Assembly: GCF_001879205.1 (NCBI RefSeq)
Contig: NZ_MLFK01000002.1
Coordinates: forward strand, 62,001-126,000
Length of the DNA stretch: 64,000 bases
Reading direction: 5' to 3'
Origin: Flavobacterium johnsoniae
Lineage (GTDB): Bacteria; Bacteroidota; Bacteroidia; Flavobacteriales; Flavobacteriaceae
This document shows positions 53,773 through 62,607 of the stretch, piece after piece (the first letter of the stretch is position 1; every line of letters begins with the position of its first letter). Under the pieces are notes generated by a model. The model saw nothing but the letters and a program-made list of their open reading frames with translations, ran no database searches and was not told the DNA's origin. A program made the position numbers and the translations under genes.

Positions 53773-53780
53773 TAAATTTG
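53773..53780 (+). promoter_or_regulatory. -7 box upstream of kdsD
   Basis: TAAATTTG overlaps the first possible TTG start of kdsD (53778). Transcription would begin near 53787, so the true start must be downstream. No good -33 box is seen. Confidence 0.4.
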
Positions 53781-53834
53781 CAACACATAAAGATACAACT
53801 TTCTTTTATACATACAAATTTTAAATATTCTGTT

Positions 53835-54800
53835 TTGATTACAAAAGAAAATATATTGGCAATCGCCAAAAAAACAATACTCTCTGAAAGTGAAGCAATT
53901 ATAAAGTTAATTGATTTTCTGGACGAAAATTTCTTCGAAGCAACCCAACGTATTTACGAAACTAAAGGCCGATTGATCGTTACAGGGATTGGAAAAAGCG
54001 CCATCATTGCACAAAAAATGGTTGCCACTTTTAACTCAACCGGAACGCCGTCGATGTTCCTGCATGCCGCAGAAGCTATTCACGGTGATTTAGGAATGAT
54101 TCAAAATGATGATATTATAATTTGTATTTCAAAGAGCGGCAACAGTCCGGAAATCAAAGTATTAGTTCCGTTATTAAAACGCTTTGGAAACACCTTAATT
54201 GCTATTACTGGAAACGTAACTTCGTTTCTTGCAAAAGGTTCTGATTATGTTTTAAATACAACTGTCGACACAGAAGCATGCCCGATAAATTTAGCCCCAA
54301 CAAACAGCACTACAGCACAGCTTGTTATGGGAGATGCTCTGGCAGTATGCCTTATGGAAATGCGTGATTTTAAACCCGAAGATTTCGCAGTTTATCATCC
54401 GGGAGGTGCTCTGGGGAAAAAACTTTTGCTTCGCGTAAAAGACATGATAGAACATTCTCTAAAACCAGCCGTTTCTCCGGATACTTCTATCAAAAAAGCA
54501 ATTTTCGAAATTTCTGAAAAAAGACTGGGTGTTACCGCAGTAATTGAAGACAATAAAATTATCGGAATTATTACAGACGGAGACATCCGAAGAATGCTAA
54601 ATGACGTAGATACTATTGCAAACTTAACTGCTAAAGATATTATGTCAAAAAATCCTAAATTAGTTTCTTCAGAAACTATGGCAGTTGATGCTTTAAATAT
54701 TTTAGAAGATTTTTCGATCACACAGCTTATTGTGGCTGACAACGGCGAATACAAAGGAGTATTACATTTACATGACATTTTAAAAGAAGGAATCGTATAA
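53835..54800 (+). CDS. kdsD: Arabinose-5-phosphate isomerase (KpsF/GutQ/KdsD type)
   Basis: KdsD converts ribulose-5-P to arabinose-5-P for KDO synthesis in LPS. The protein has an SIS domain (TGIGKSAIIAQKM, CISKSGNSPEI, HPGGALGKKL) and two C-terminal CBS domains. The frame can be read from a TTG at 53778, but the TAAATTTG promoter box overlaps that codon. The TTG at 53835 (read as MITKENILAIAKK) matches the usual N-terminus and is preferred (321 residues). The stop overlaps the tatC start (TAATG), so the two genes are translationally coupled. Confidence 0.88.
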   Translation: MITKENILAIAKKTILSESEAIIKLIDFLDENFFEATQRIYETKGRLIVTGIGKSAIIAQKMVATFNSTGTPSMFLHAAEAIHGDLGMIQNDDIIICISKSGNSPEIKVLVPLLKRFGNTLIAITGNVTSFLAKGSDYVLNTTVDTEACPINLAPTNSTTAQLVMGDALAVCLMEMRDFKPEDFAVYHPGGALGKKLLLRVKDMIEHSLKPAVSPDTSIKKAIFEISEKRLGVTAVIEDNKIIGIITDGDIRRMLNDVDTIANLTAKDIMSKNPKLVSSETMAVDALNILEDFSITQLIVADNGEYKGVLHLHDILKEGIV

Positions 54801-55615
54801 TGGCAAAGAAAAACCTTGGCGAGATGTCATTTTTAGACCATCTTGAAGAACTAAGATGGTTATTAGTTAGAAGTACAATTGCAATATGTATTATGGCATT
54901 TGCTACTTATTTTATCAGCGATTATTTGTTTGATGATATTATTTTAGGCCCAACAAGACCAACATTTTTTACCTATGTTTGGTTTTGTGATTTATCGCAC
55001 CAGCTGGGTTTTGCAGACAGTATTTGTATTACCAAATTGAATTTCATTATTCAAAATACCGAAATGGAAGGTCAGGTAAACATTTTTGTATGGATGTGCT
55101 TACTAGCCGGTTTCATTTTAAGTTTCCCGTATATTTTATGGGAACTTTGGAAATTTATCAGCCCGGCACTTTATGAAAAAGAAAGAAAACATGCTAAGAT
55201 ATTTATATTCACATCTTCTCTTCTTTTCTTTTTAGGAGTAATATTTGGGTATTATGTAGTAATTCCAATGTCGGTTAACTTCGTGGCAACTTTCTCCATC
55301 AGTGAAATGGTTATCAATCAGTTTACTTTAGACTCTTATATGGGAATGGTAAAAACCAGTATTTTAGCCAGCGGATTGTTCTTTGAACTGCCAATTATCA
55401 TTTATTTCTTAACCAAACTAGGACTAGTAACTCCTGAATTTTTAAGAAAATATTGGAAATATGCTGTTGTAATTATTTTAATTATCGCTGCAATCGTGAC
55501 GCCGCCAGATGTTGTGAGCCAGACTATTGTTGCGATCCCAATGCTTATTATCTACGAAGTGAGTATCCTTATTTCGAAGATTGTTTATAAAAATAAATTG
55601 AAAGAAAATGTCTGA
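54800..55615 (+). CDS. tatC: Sec-independent translocase subunit TatC
   Basis: TatC is the receptor for twin-arginine signal peptides. The 271 residues form six transmembrane segments. Conserved features are the cytosolic N-terminus FLDHLEELRWLLVRS, LWKFISPALYEKERK, and the Pro-rich VTPPDVVSQT before the last helix. A periplasmic loop between helices one and two is longer than in E. coli, with two Cys (VWFCDLSHQ, SICITKL). tatA is not adjacent. The gene overlaps kdsD at its start and overlaps the next gene by 8 bases at its end. Confidence 0.95.
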   Translation: MAKKNLGEMSFLDHLEELRWLLVRSTIAICIMAFATYFISDYLFDDIILGPTRPTFFTYVWFCDLSHQLGFADSICITKLNFIIQNTEMEGQVNIFVWMCLLAGFILSFPYILWELWKFISPALYEKERKHAKIFIFTSSLLFFLGVIFGYYVVIPMSVNFVATFSISEMVINQFTLDSYMGMVKTSILASGLFFELPIIIYFLTKLGLVTPEFLRKYWKYAVVIILIIAAIVTPPDVVSQTIVAIPMLIIYEVSILISKIVYKNKLKENV

Positions 55616-55961
55616 ATTAATACAAGAGTTTAACGACTATCGTTCTAAAATGAACGAAAAATTACTAGCTGACAATAACAAAATTGTAAAGCGAATTTTT
55701 AACCTGGACACCAATGCTTATGCGCCGGGAGCTCTTGATGTAAAAACAAAAGAACTTTTAGGCTTAGTTGCTTCTGCTGTTTTGCGCTGTGACGACTGCG
55801 TAAAATACCATTTGGAAACCAGTTTTAAAGAAGGCGTGTCTAAAGAAGAAATGATGGAAGCCATGGGAATCGCTACTCTTGTTGGAGGAACAATCGTAAT
55901 TCCGCACCTTAGAAGAGCTTACGAATTTTGGGAAGCTTTAGAAGAAGCCGAAACTAAATAA
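55608..55961 (+). CDS. Carboxymuconolactone decarboxylase-family protein
   Basis: The protein has 117 residues. This small CMD-fold protein has CDDCVKYHLETS, a CxxC with a following His as in AhpD-type thiol peroxidases. GVSKEEMMEAMGIATLVGG is the family helix. It overlaps tatC by 8 bases, so it is co-translated with the Tat translocase. Why an AhpD-like protein is coupled to tatC is unknown. The arrangement with kdsD, tatC and lptB looks like a conserved envelope cluster. Confidence 0.88.
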   Translation: MSELIQEFNDYRSKMNEKLLADNNKIVKRIFNLDTNAYAPGALDVKTKELLGLVASAVLRCDDCVKYHLETSFKEGVSKEEMMEAMGIATLVGGTIVIPHLRRAYEFWEALEEAETK

Positions 55962-55980
55962 TTGTTAATAGGTTTATTTG

Positions 55981-56023
55981 TTGAATCGTTTATTCGTTAA
56001 TTTGTACCGAATAAACGATTCAA
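55981..56023. repeat. 16-bp perfect inverted repeat before lptB
   Basis: TTGAATCGTTTATTCG (55981-55996) and its exact complement (56008-56023) surround an 11-base loop. It lies between the CMD gene and lptB. There is no T tail, so a simple terminator is unlikely. Confidence 0.6.
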
Positions 56024-56048
56024 ACGTTTAAACAATTAAACTTAAAAA

Positions 56049-56789
56049 ATGAAATTAAGAGCCGATAATTTAATCAAAACATACAAAGGCCGAAGTGTTG
56101 TAAAAGGAATTTCTGTTGAAGTAAATCAAGGAGAAATCGTTGGTCTTTTGGGACCAAACGGTGCCGGAAAAACAACTTCTTTTTACATGATCGTGGAGTT
56201 GGTAAAACCAAATTCAGGAAATATTTATCTTGATGATTTGAACATTACCGATTATCCAATGTACAAACGTGCACAGCAAGGAATTGGTTATTTAGCACAG
56301 GAAGCTTCTGTTTTTAGAAAATTAAGTATTGAAGATAACATTCTAAGCGTTCTGCAGTTAACTAAGCTTTCAAAAGAAGCACAAATTGCCAAAATGGAAA
56401 GTTTAATTGAAGAATTCAGCTTAGAACATATTCGCACCAACCGAGGAGATTTACTTTCGGGAGGTGAGCGTCGCCGTACCGAAATTGCCCGCGCCTTGGC
56501 AACAGACCCGAAATTTATTTTATTAGATGAGCCTTTCGCCGGAGTTGACCCCGTTGCCGTAGAAGACATTCAAAGAATTGTAGCACAGTTGAAAAACAAA
56601 AATATCGGAATCCTGATTACAGACCACAACGTTCAGGAAACTTTAGCTATTACCGACAAAACTTACTTAATGTTTGAAGGAGGAATCCTGAAAGCCGGAG
56701 TTCCCGAAGAATTGGTAGAAGATGAAATGGTTCGCCGTGTTTATCTTGGACAAAACTTCGAACTTCGTAAAAAGAAACTTGAATTTTAG
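56049..56789 (+). CDS. lptB: LPS export ABC transporter ATPase LptB
   Basis: The protein has 246 residues. It has Walker A GLLGPNGAGKTTSFYM, the Q-loop in YLAQEASVFRKL, signature LLSGGERRRTEIARAL, Walker B FILLDEPFAGVDP and H-loop LITDHNVQETL. The SGGERRR signature is the LptB type. LptB drives LptFG to pull LPS out of the inner membrane. The permease genes lptF/G are not in this window. The cluster with kdsD (KDO precursor) fits an LPS theme. Confidence 0.95.
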   Translation: MKLRADNLIKTYKGRSVVKGISVEVNQGEIVGLLGPNGAGKTTSFYMIVELVKPNSGNIYLDDLNITDYPMYKRAQQGIGYLAQEASVFRKLSIEDNILSVLQLTKLSKEAQIAKMESLIEEFSLEHIRTNRGDLLSGGERRRTEIARALATDPKFILLDEPFAGVDPVAVEDIQRIVAQLKNKNIGILITDHNVQETLAITDKTYLMFEGGILKAGVPEELVEDEMVRRVYLGQNFELRKKKLEF

Positions 56790-56799
56790 TTTAAAGTAT

Positions 56800-56836
56800 T
56801 CAGTCGCAATTTTCAGTCACAGTACTGAAAACTGCG
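56800..56836. repeat. CAGTCGCAATTTTCAGT hairpin
   Basis: CAGTCGCAATTTTCAGT faces ACTGAAAACTGCGACCG in inverted orientation, with two mismatches. The same words recur at 57101-57118 and partly at 47830. Confidence 0.5.
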
Positions 56837-56854
56837 ACCGTTAACTATAAAAAA

Positions 56855-57073
56855 ATGAAATCAGAAAAACCAACTCAGGAAGATTACGACAAGTGGCACA
56901 AAGACCCAAAAAATTGGTATTTCGGATTTTGTTATTACAATCCTAAAGACAAACGATTACTTCCGCCAAAGAGAATTGAATGGATGGGTCTTACTATAAA
57001 TTTTGCCAATCCTTATTCTGTAATGCTTTTGTTGCCCTTTCTGATAATTGTTATTTTAGTTTTATCAAAATAA
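56855..57073 (+). CDS. DUF5808-like small membrane protein
   Basis: The protein has 72 residues. The N-terminus has the DUF5808 pattern: WHKDPKNWYFGFCYYNPKDKRLLPPKR, then GLTINFANPYS. One C-terminal transmembrane helix follows (VMLLLPFLIIVILVLS). In Firmicutes the domain is usually at the C-terminus of larger membrane proteins. Here it is a free-standing small protein. The function is unknown. Confidence 0.72.
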   Translation: MKSEKPTQEDYDKWHKDPKNWYFGFCYYNPKDKRLLPPKRIEWMGLTINFANPYSVMLLLPFLIIVILVLSK

Positions 57074-57120
57074 AGCCAAGAAACTAGAAGTACACTACAA
57101 CTGCGACCGAGACTGAAAAC

Positions 57121-57978
57121 TTATTCAACCGTTATAAACTGCAGCTGTTCTATATCTCCATTATAAATATTAACATCAACACGATGTTTGATTCCCGGCA
57201 GAGAAGCTTTTTCTGTAAACTGCCAAAACAGCCAGTCGTCTTCAATTTTTTCTCTGTAGAAGTTGTAATTGGCAATCCAAAATAAATATTCTCCAAATTC
57301 TTCTTTTAAGAAATCAGAATAATATCGTTCACCGGAATAAATAATCGGACGAACCTGATAATGCTTTTCCACTTTAGTCAACCAACGTTTTAAACCTTTT
57401 TTCAAACTGTCCAACGGCTGATTTTTTGGCAATTTTTCAATATCTAAAACAGGGGGCAAATCTCCCTTTTGCAATTTTACCGTTTTAATAAAAAGATCAG
57501 CCTGCTCGATAGAATTTTCGTTTGGACGATAGTAATGGTAAGCACCACGCATGATTTTATTTTCTTTTGCACCTTCCCAATTACGTTTAAACTGTCTGTC
57601 AACGCGATCGTTTCCGGCTGTTGCCCGAATAAAAACAAATTGCACAGGATATTTTTCGTCTAAAATCTCAACTTCTTCCCAATCTACTTTTCCTTGAAAT
57701 TCAGATACGTCAATTCCAACCACTTTTCCTTTATGATTTTCAAGAACACGAATATTTCTCACATCAGAAAGATGCTTACCTACCTCATCTTCATCTAAAA
57801 CTTTATCTGTTTTAAATCCGAGATAATAAGCTAGTCCGGCACGATAATGATAAATTGTTCCAATGAAAAGCAAAGCCAGAAAGGAGAAAACAACAAAACG
57901 GATTACTCTGCCGAACAAAGATCGGCTAGGTTGTGGTTTTCGGGAATAAGAAGTTCTTTTTGTCGTTTTTCTTGCCAT
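57121..57978 (-). CDS. Glycoside hydrolase family 25 lysozyme, membrane-anchored
   Basis: The protein has 285 residues. A basic N-terminus (MARKTTKRTSYSRKPQ) and one transmembrane helix (VIRFVVFSFLALLFIGTIY) anchor it with the catalytic domain outside the inner membrane. The GH25 motifs are VGIDVSEFQGKVDWEEV, FVFIRATAGND, the acidic pair in PPVLDIE, and YHYYRPNE. GH25 enzymes cut the NAM-NAG bond of peptidoglycan. It is 10 bases downstream of pssA and probably in the same transcript. Confidence 0.92.
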   Translation of the reverse strand: MARKTTKRTSYSRKPQPSRSLFGRVIRFVVFSFLALLFIGTIYHYRAGLAYYLGFKTDKVLDEDEVGKHLSDVRNIRVLENHKGKVVGIDVSEFQGKVDWEEVEILDEKYPVQFVFIRATAGNDRVDRQFKRNWEGAKENKIMRGAYHYYRPNENSIEQADLFIKTVKLQKGDLPPVLDIEKLPKNQPLDSLKKGLKRWLTKVEKHYQVRPIIYSGERYYSDFLKEEFGEYLFWIANYNFYREKIEDDWLFWQFTEKASLPGIKHRVDVNIYNGDIEQLQFITVE

Positions 57979-57988
57979 TCGAATAAAA

Positions 57989-58699
57989 CTACTTTTTCAA
58001 AAACAAATTGTTTACAACTGAAAGTAAAACGTAAAAAATAATAATTAGAGGAATAGCTCCAAAATGAAATAATAAAAGTAAAACGAAAGAAATTAAAAGA
58101 AATACAACTTGCAAAGCATTGTCTTTTAAATTAAACTTTTTCACCTTTAAAGAAAACAACGGGATTTCAGCATTCAAAATATAAGCACTGCATAAAGTAA
58201 TCACCAATAAAACCCATTGATTTGTCAAGATTTCAAGCAGCATTAAAGAATCTGAAAATTGTAAAACCAGAGGAAGACTTAAAATAAAAAGCGAATTTGC
58301 AGGCGTTGGCAATCCAATGAACGAATCCGTTTGACGTGTATCAATATTAAAATTTGCTAAACGATAACAAGAACCCAAAGTCACGATAAATCCTAAAAAC
58401 GGAATCGCTGGATGAGTACCTAATTCATGAGCACTGTTTGTAAACAAAGTATACATTACATATCCGGGAGCTACGCCACTGGTTACCATATCTGCCAAAG
58501 AATCTAACTGAAGCCCAAGAGGGCTGGAAACTTTGAATAACCTGGCAAAGAAACCATCAAAAAAATCAAAAAAGATTCCGAGGCAAACCATATAAAAAGC
58601 CATTTCGTAATTAGCTTCAGAAATAAAAACTATTGCTACGCAGCCACAAAAAAGATTAATTAATGTAATTAAATTCGGAATGTGCTTTTTAATATTCAT
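57989..58699 (-). CDS. pssA: CDP-diacylglycerol-serine O-phosphatidyltransferase
   Basis: PssA makes phosphatidylserine, the precursor of phosphatidylethanolamine. The ATG at 58699 (MNIKKHIPNLITLINLFCG) is preferred over the upstream ATG at 58738, since the family begins near this sequence. The protein is about 236 residues with six to eight transmembrane segments. The CDP-alcohol phosphotransferase motif is complete: DFFDGFFARLFK, then GLQLDSLAD (D-x2-DG-x2-AR-x8-G-x3-D-x3-D). The GH25 gene follows after 10 bases. psd is not in the window. Confidence 0.93.
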   Translation of the reverse strand: MNIKKHIPNLITLINLFCGCVAIVFISEANYEMAFYMVCLGIFFDFFDGFFARLFKVSSPLGLQLDSLADMVTSGVAPGYVMYTLFTNSAHELGTHPAIPFLGFIVTLGSCYRLANFNIDTRQTDSFIGLPTPANSLFILSLPLVLQFSDSLMLLEILTNQWVLLVITLCSAYILNAEIPLFSLKVKKFNLKDNALQVVFLLISFVLLLLFHFGAIPLIIIFYVLLSVVNNLFLKK

Positions 58700-58836
58700 G
58701 TTTAGGTTTTGATAAATTTTGATTGACAAATTTCGCATAAATAAGCGACATTAGTAGAAAAAATTTCTATTAAAATTTCTATTAAACAAAAAGTAAAATT
58801 AAAGATAGATTCTTAAAAACTTAACTTTTACAATAA

Positions 58837-58869
58837 TTTGAATTAGATGCATAAAATATTATATTTTTG
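58837..58869 (+). promoter_or_regulatory. Promoter of the PorV/PorQ-like gene
   Basis: TTTG (58837-58840) is followed by 21 bases and TATTTTTG (58862-58869), 41 bases before the TTG start. Confidence 0.5.
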
Positions 58870-58910
58870 ATGAAAATTAAAACAGGCCTAAGTCTGCAAA
58901 AAAATATCGA

Positions 58911-59978
58911 TTGAAAAAACTTTTTGCGTTTTTATTATTTTGGAATTTTACATCACAGTATGCCCAAACTGTTCGAAAATATTCGAACGAGTTTATGAAT
59001 ATTGGTGTTGATGCGGCGGCGTTAGGAATGTCGAGCGCTGTGACAGCCTCTACAAATGATGTAAATTCTGTTTATTGGAACCCGGCAGGTTTAACCAATC
59101 TTGAAGACCATCAGCTTTCTCTAATGCACGCCAGTTATTTTGCCAATATTGCACAATATGATTTTATTGGTTATGCAAGCCCAATTGACGATCGAAGCGC
59201 CTGGGGAATTTCAATGATTCGTTTTGGAGTCGATGATATTATGGACACCACGCAGTTAATCGACAGTCAGGGAAATATTGATTATAATAGAATCCGTTTG
59301 TTTTCGACAGCCGATTATGGTTTTACTTTTTCATACGCCAGAAAACTTCCGGTAGATGGCTTTCAATACGGAGTAAATGCAAAAATTATTCGAAGAGTTA
59401 TTGGTAAATTTGCCAATTCATGGGGTTTTGGTTTTGATGTAGGACTGCAGTTTGAGCACAATGACTGGAAATTTGGATTAATGCTTCGTGATATTACAAC
59501 AACTTATAATGTTTGGAATATTGATGAAGAGGAATATGCGAAAATTGCAAATGCAATTCCGGGAGAAAATAATGAATTACCGGAAAGCACTGAAATAACA
59601 CTGCCAAAAGCACAATTAGGAGTTTCTAAAAAATTTGAATTTCATAACGATTATAGTCTTTTGGCTGCCGGAAATTTGAACATGCGTTTTGAACAGACAA
59701 ATGATATTATTTCGTCAAAAGTAGTAAGTATTGATCCTGCACTTGGATTTGAGTTTGGATATACCGATCTTGTTTTTTTAAGAGCCGGAGCCGGAAATTT
59801 TCAGAATGTGATGCAATTAGACAATACTGAAAAATTGAGTTTTCAGCCTAATATCGGACTAGGCTTTAAATACAAAGGTATTCAGGTTGATTACGCTTTA
59901 ACTGATTTAGGAAATCAAAGCGCAGCTTTGTACTCAAATATATTTTCGATAAAAGTTGATTTGGGTATTTTTAGATAA
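58911..59978 (+). CDS. PorV/PorQ-family outer-membrane beta-barrel protein
   Basis: The protein has 355 residues and a TTG start. That start gives the signal peptide MKKLFAFLLFWNFTSQYAQ, and no earlier ATG fits. The N-terminus of the mature barrel has the family hallmark: FMNIGVDAAALGMSSAVTAS and VYWNPAGLTNL, the 'NPAGL' motif shared by PorV, PorQ and FadL-like barrels. The last strands end in VDLGIF. PorV and PorQ are parts of the type IX secretion system. Whether this gene is porQ, porV or a paralogue such as porV2 cannot be decided from sequence alone. The next gene, a DUF4105 protein, lies 38 bases downstream. Confidence 0.82.
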   Translation: MKKLFAFLLFWNFTSQYAQTVRKYSNEFMNIGVDAAALGMSSAVTASTNDVNSVYWNPAGLTNLEDHQLSLMHASYFANIAQYDFIGYASPIDDRSAWGISMIRFGVDDIMDTTQLIDSQGNIDYNRIRLFSTADYGFTFSYARKLPVDGFQYGVNAKIIRRVIGKFANSWGFGFDVGLQFEHNDWKFGLMLRDITTTYNVWNIDEEEYAKIANAIPGENNELPESTEITLPKAQLGVSKKFEFHNDYSLLAAGNLNMRFEQTNDIISSKVVSIDPALGFEFGYTDLVFLRAGAGNFQNVMQLDNTEKLSFQPNIGLGFKYKGIQVDYALTDLGNQSAALYSNIFSIKVDLGIFR

Positions 59979-60016
59979 AAATTACAAAAACGTTGAACTT
60001 CTTAAAATTTTAAATT

Positions 60017-61156
60017 ATGAAAAAGGTCCTTTTACGAAAAACACTTTTTAGTTTACTATTATTACTAAGTTTTGCAATTGGCTTTAGCCAAAACGTTCCT
60101 TTATCAAAATATGCCAAAATAAGCGTTATTACATGCGGATTAGGAAATGAAACGTATTCATACTTTGGTCATACCGCAATTAGAGTTGCAGATCCAATCA
60201 ACAATCTTGATGTCGTATACAATTATGGAGCCTTTGACTTTAGAACTCCAAATTTTGTTGCCAAATTTACAAAAGGTGACTTACAGTATTTTGCAGTTGC
60301 TCATTCATTTGCCGATTTTATAAATGATTATACTTCTGAAAAAAGAAGCGTTTTTGAGCAGGAGCTACTTGTTTCTCCAGAGTTAAAACAAAAGTTGTTT
60401 GACAAGTTAAATGCCGTATTATTTTCGAACGAACGTTATTATACTTATAAGTTTATTGACAAGAATTGTACTTCTATGGTTGTCGATGTTATCAATTCGA
60501 CTTTAGGCAGCAATGTAATTGTAAAAAAACAAGACACAGATAAAACGTATCGTTCTATTTTGTTTCCTTATTTTAATGGTCATTTTTATGATCAATTAGG
60601 AACCAGTATCATTTTTGGGACTAAAGTCGATCAATTAGGAACTAAAATTTTCCTGCCATTTGAGCTAAAAAACAGTTTAGAAGACACTACTTTTCAAGGT
60701 CATCTTTTAGCAGCAAAAAGCCAGACACTTTTAAGTTTTGAAAAAGAAACTCCTAGCTCATGGTGGAACAACATTTATACCTATTTGTTTATTTTAGGGT
60801 TTGTAGTTGTGGTACATAATAAAGTAGTAGACAAAATCTATCTTTTGATTCTATCTTTAATGGGAATCTTTTTTGTTTCGGTTGGATTTTATTCTTTTCA
60901 CCAAGAACTGGCGATGAATTATAACGTATTGTTATTTAGTCCGTTTTTATTGATTCTGATTTTCTTTTCAATTGCAAAAAACAAAAGATGGACGTATAGG
61001 TTTGCTGTTTTACATTTAATTTTTCTGATTGTTTACAGCATATTTATGATCAACAAAGCACACTTTTTAATTGTCCTGCCAATGATTATTACAAGCGGTT
61101 TTGTTTTAGTAAGAGTTGCAATAAGAAACAAAAAACGTATCCCGATAATTATTTAA
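60017..61156 (+). CDS. DUF4105 (Lnb N-terminal-type) membrane protein
   Basis: The protein has 379 residues. The signal peptide is followed by a periplasmic domain of about 220 residues with ISVITCGLGNETYSYFGHTAIRV, DFRTPNFVAKFTKGDLQYFA and KNCTSMVVDVIN. The GHTAIR and NCT segments resemble the His and Cys of the Lnb/DUF4105 papain-like fold, which in other bacteria is joined to lipoprotein N-acyl transfer. Four or five transmembrane helices follow at the C-terminus. It may act on lipoproteins, but no direct evidence exists here. Its stop abuts the stop of the convergent sugar transferase. Confidence 0.85.
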   Translation: MKKVLLRKTLFSLLLLLSFAIGFSQNVPLSKYAKISVITCGLGNETYSYFGHTAIRVADPINNLDVVYNYGAFDFRTPNFVAKFTKGDLQYFAVAHSFADFINDYTSEKRSVFEQELLVSPELKQKLFDKLNAVLFSNERYYTYKFIDKNCTSMVVDVINSTLGSNVIVKKQDTDKTYRSILFPYFNGHFYDQLGTSIIFGTKVDQLGTKIFLPFELKNSLEDTTFQGHLLAAKSQTLLSFEKETPSSWWNNIYTYLFILGFVVVVHNKVVDKIYLLILSLMGIFFVSVGFYSFHQELAMNYNVLLFSPFLLILIFFSIAKNKRWTYRFAVLHLIFLIVYSIFMINKAHFLIVLPMIITSGFVLVRVAIRNKKRIPIII

Positions 61157-62551
61157 TTATTGGCCGCGGTAAAATAAAACAGTTGTAATTGTTTTAAAAG
61201 TAATACTCAAATCAAGAAATATACTTCTGTGTTTGATGTAATATAAATCATATTGTAATTTTATCAAACTTTCGTCAATAGATTCTCCGTAAGAATAATT
61301 TACCTGTGCCCAGCCTGTAAGTCCAGGTTTAATAACATGACGCGTTTCATAAAAAGGCATTATTTTGGCAATTTCATCAACAAAAAATGGTCTTTCGGGT
61401 CTTGGCCCAATTACAGCCATATCTCCTTTTAAAACATTATAAAACTGCGGTAATTCGTCTATTCTGGATTTACGCATGAATTTACCAAAGGGAGTTATTC
61501 GTTTATCGTTTGAGACTGCAAAAACAGCTCCATTTGTTTCAGAAGCTTCAATCATGGTTCTGAATTTATAGATTTTAAAAACATTTCCATTTTTCCCCAC
61601 TCTTTCTTGTGTATAAAATAAACTTCCTTTATTCGCAATAAGATTTCCGACAAAAATAAAAGGAATTAAAAAAAGACAAATCAGGAGACCTGTGAAAGAA
61701 AAAACTAATTCTAAAAAGCGTATCAAAAACAAATATAATTTGTTGTTATTGCTTCGGCTGAAAGGGAAAAAACGATAAAAATCACGTTCAATATAATGCA
61801 CAGGAATACGCTGTGTTTTACTTTCGTATACCTGAGTATATTCTCTAATTATGTTTCCCGACTCCAAAAGATGTAATAATTGCTGATATAAATCAGGAGT
61901 GATACCATCTGTCCTTTGAGAAGCAATAACAATTTCTGAAACATTATGCTTTATTACAAATCTCTCCAGGTAACTTTTCTTAATTTCTTTTACGTAATGA
62001 AAATTAGAACTGGTTTCAGAAAGTGAATCTGAATTCACGAAACCAATTATTTTATAATGCGGATCAACATTTTCAAGTCCCAAAACCAATTCTTCAACCT
62101 GCTCCTTATCACATATTAAAATTACATTTTGAGAAAAACGATGGGATGCAAGAAAAATGGCATAAAAAAAACGCCATAGCAGCATAATAAGTAATACTAC
62201 CGAATAAAAAATCAAGATTACTAAACGCTGTTTTGGAAGTTCGGGAGATAATACTGGCGTAAGAAGATAAACCAGAACTGCTGTAGAAACAGAAAGAACA
62301 ACACTTTTTAGTACCTGAAACTGATTACTTGCAACTTGCAGATTATACATTTCGAAAATAGTTCCAAAAATCAACAAATAACCAATAAACATAATAGGTC
62401 TGTATATGGTTTCGCTTTCAAATGCAAAATAATGAAAATCGAAAAAGACATTTAAAAGATACAATATTACTGCAACAAAAAAAATATCCGATGCAAAAAG
62501 CAAAACTTTTCGCTCTGAAATTTCAAAATGCATTTTCCTTTTTGGACGCAT
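61157..62551 (-). CDS. Polyprenyl glycosylphosphotransferase (WcaJ/WbaP-like sugar transferase)
   Basis: The reading frame extends to a TTG at 62587, but a -7 box (TACATTTG, 62585-62592 minus) overlaps it. The ATG at 62551 (MRPKRKMHFE) is therefore preferred; another ATG follows six codons later. The N-terminal half has four transmembrane helices and a Rossmann-like domain. The C-terminal catalytic domain has KIYKFRTM, DELPQFYNVLKGDMAVIGPRP and GLTGWAQVN. It transfers a sugar-phosphate to undecaprenyl phosphate, the first step of O-antigen or exopolysaccharide repeat assembly. The next gene upstream is a polymerase/ligase. Confidence 0.93.
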   Translation of the reverse strand: MRPKRKMHFEISERKVLLFASDIFFVAVILYLLNVFFDFHYFAFESETIYRPIMFIGYLLIFGTIFEMYNLQVASNQFQVLKSVVLSVSTAVLVYLLTPVLSPELPKQRLVILIFYSVVLLIMLLWRFFYAIFLASHRFSQNVILICDKEQVEELVLGLENVDPHYKIIGFVNSDSLSETSSNFHYVKEIKKSYLERFVIKHNVSEIVIASQRTDGITPDLYQQLLHLLESGNIIREYTQVYESKTQRIPVHYIERDFYRFFPFSRSNNNKLYLFLIRFLELVFSFTGLLICLFLIPFIFVGNLIANKGSLFYTQERVGKNGNVFKIYKFRTMIEASETNGAVFAVSNDKRITPFGKFMRKSRIDELPQFYNVLKGDMAVIGPRPERPFFVDEIAKIMPFYETRHVIKPGLTGWAQVNYSYGESIDESLIKLQYDLYYIKHRSIFLDLSITFKTITTVLFYRGQ

Positions 62552-62607
62552 ATATTTATGTAGATTAAGGGCTTTAATTTGAGGCAAATGTATTATAAAA
62601 AAACAAT

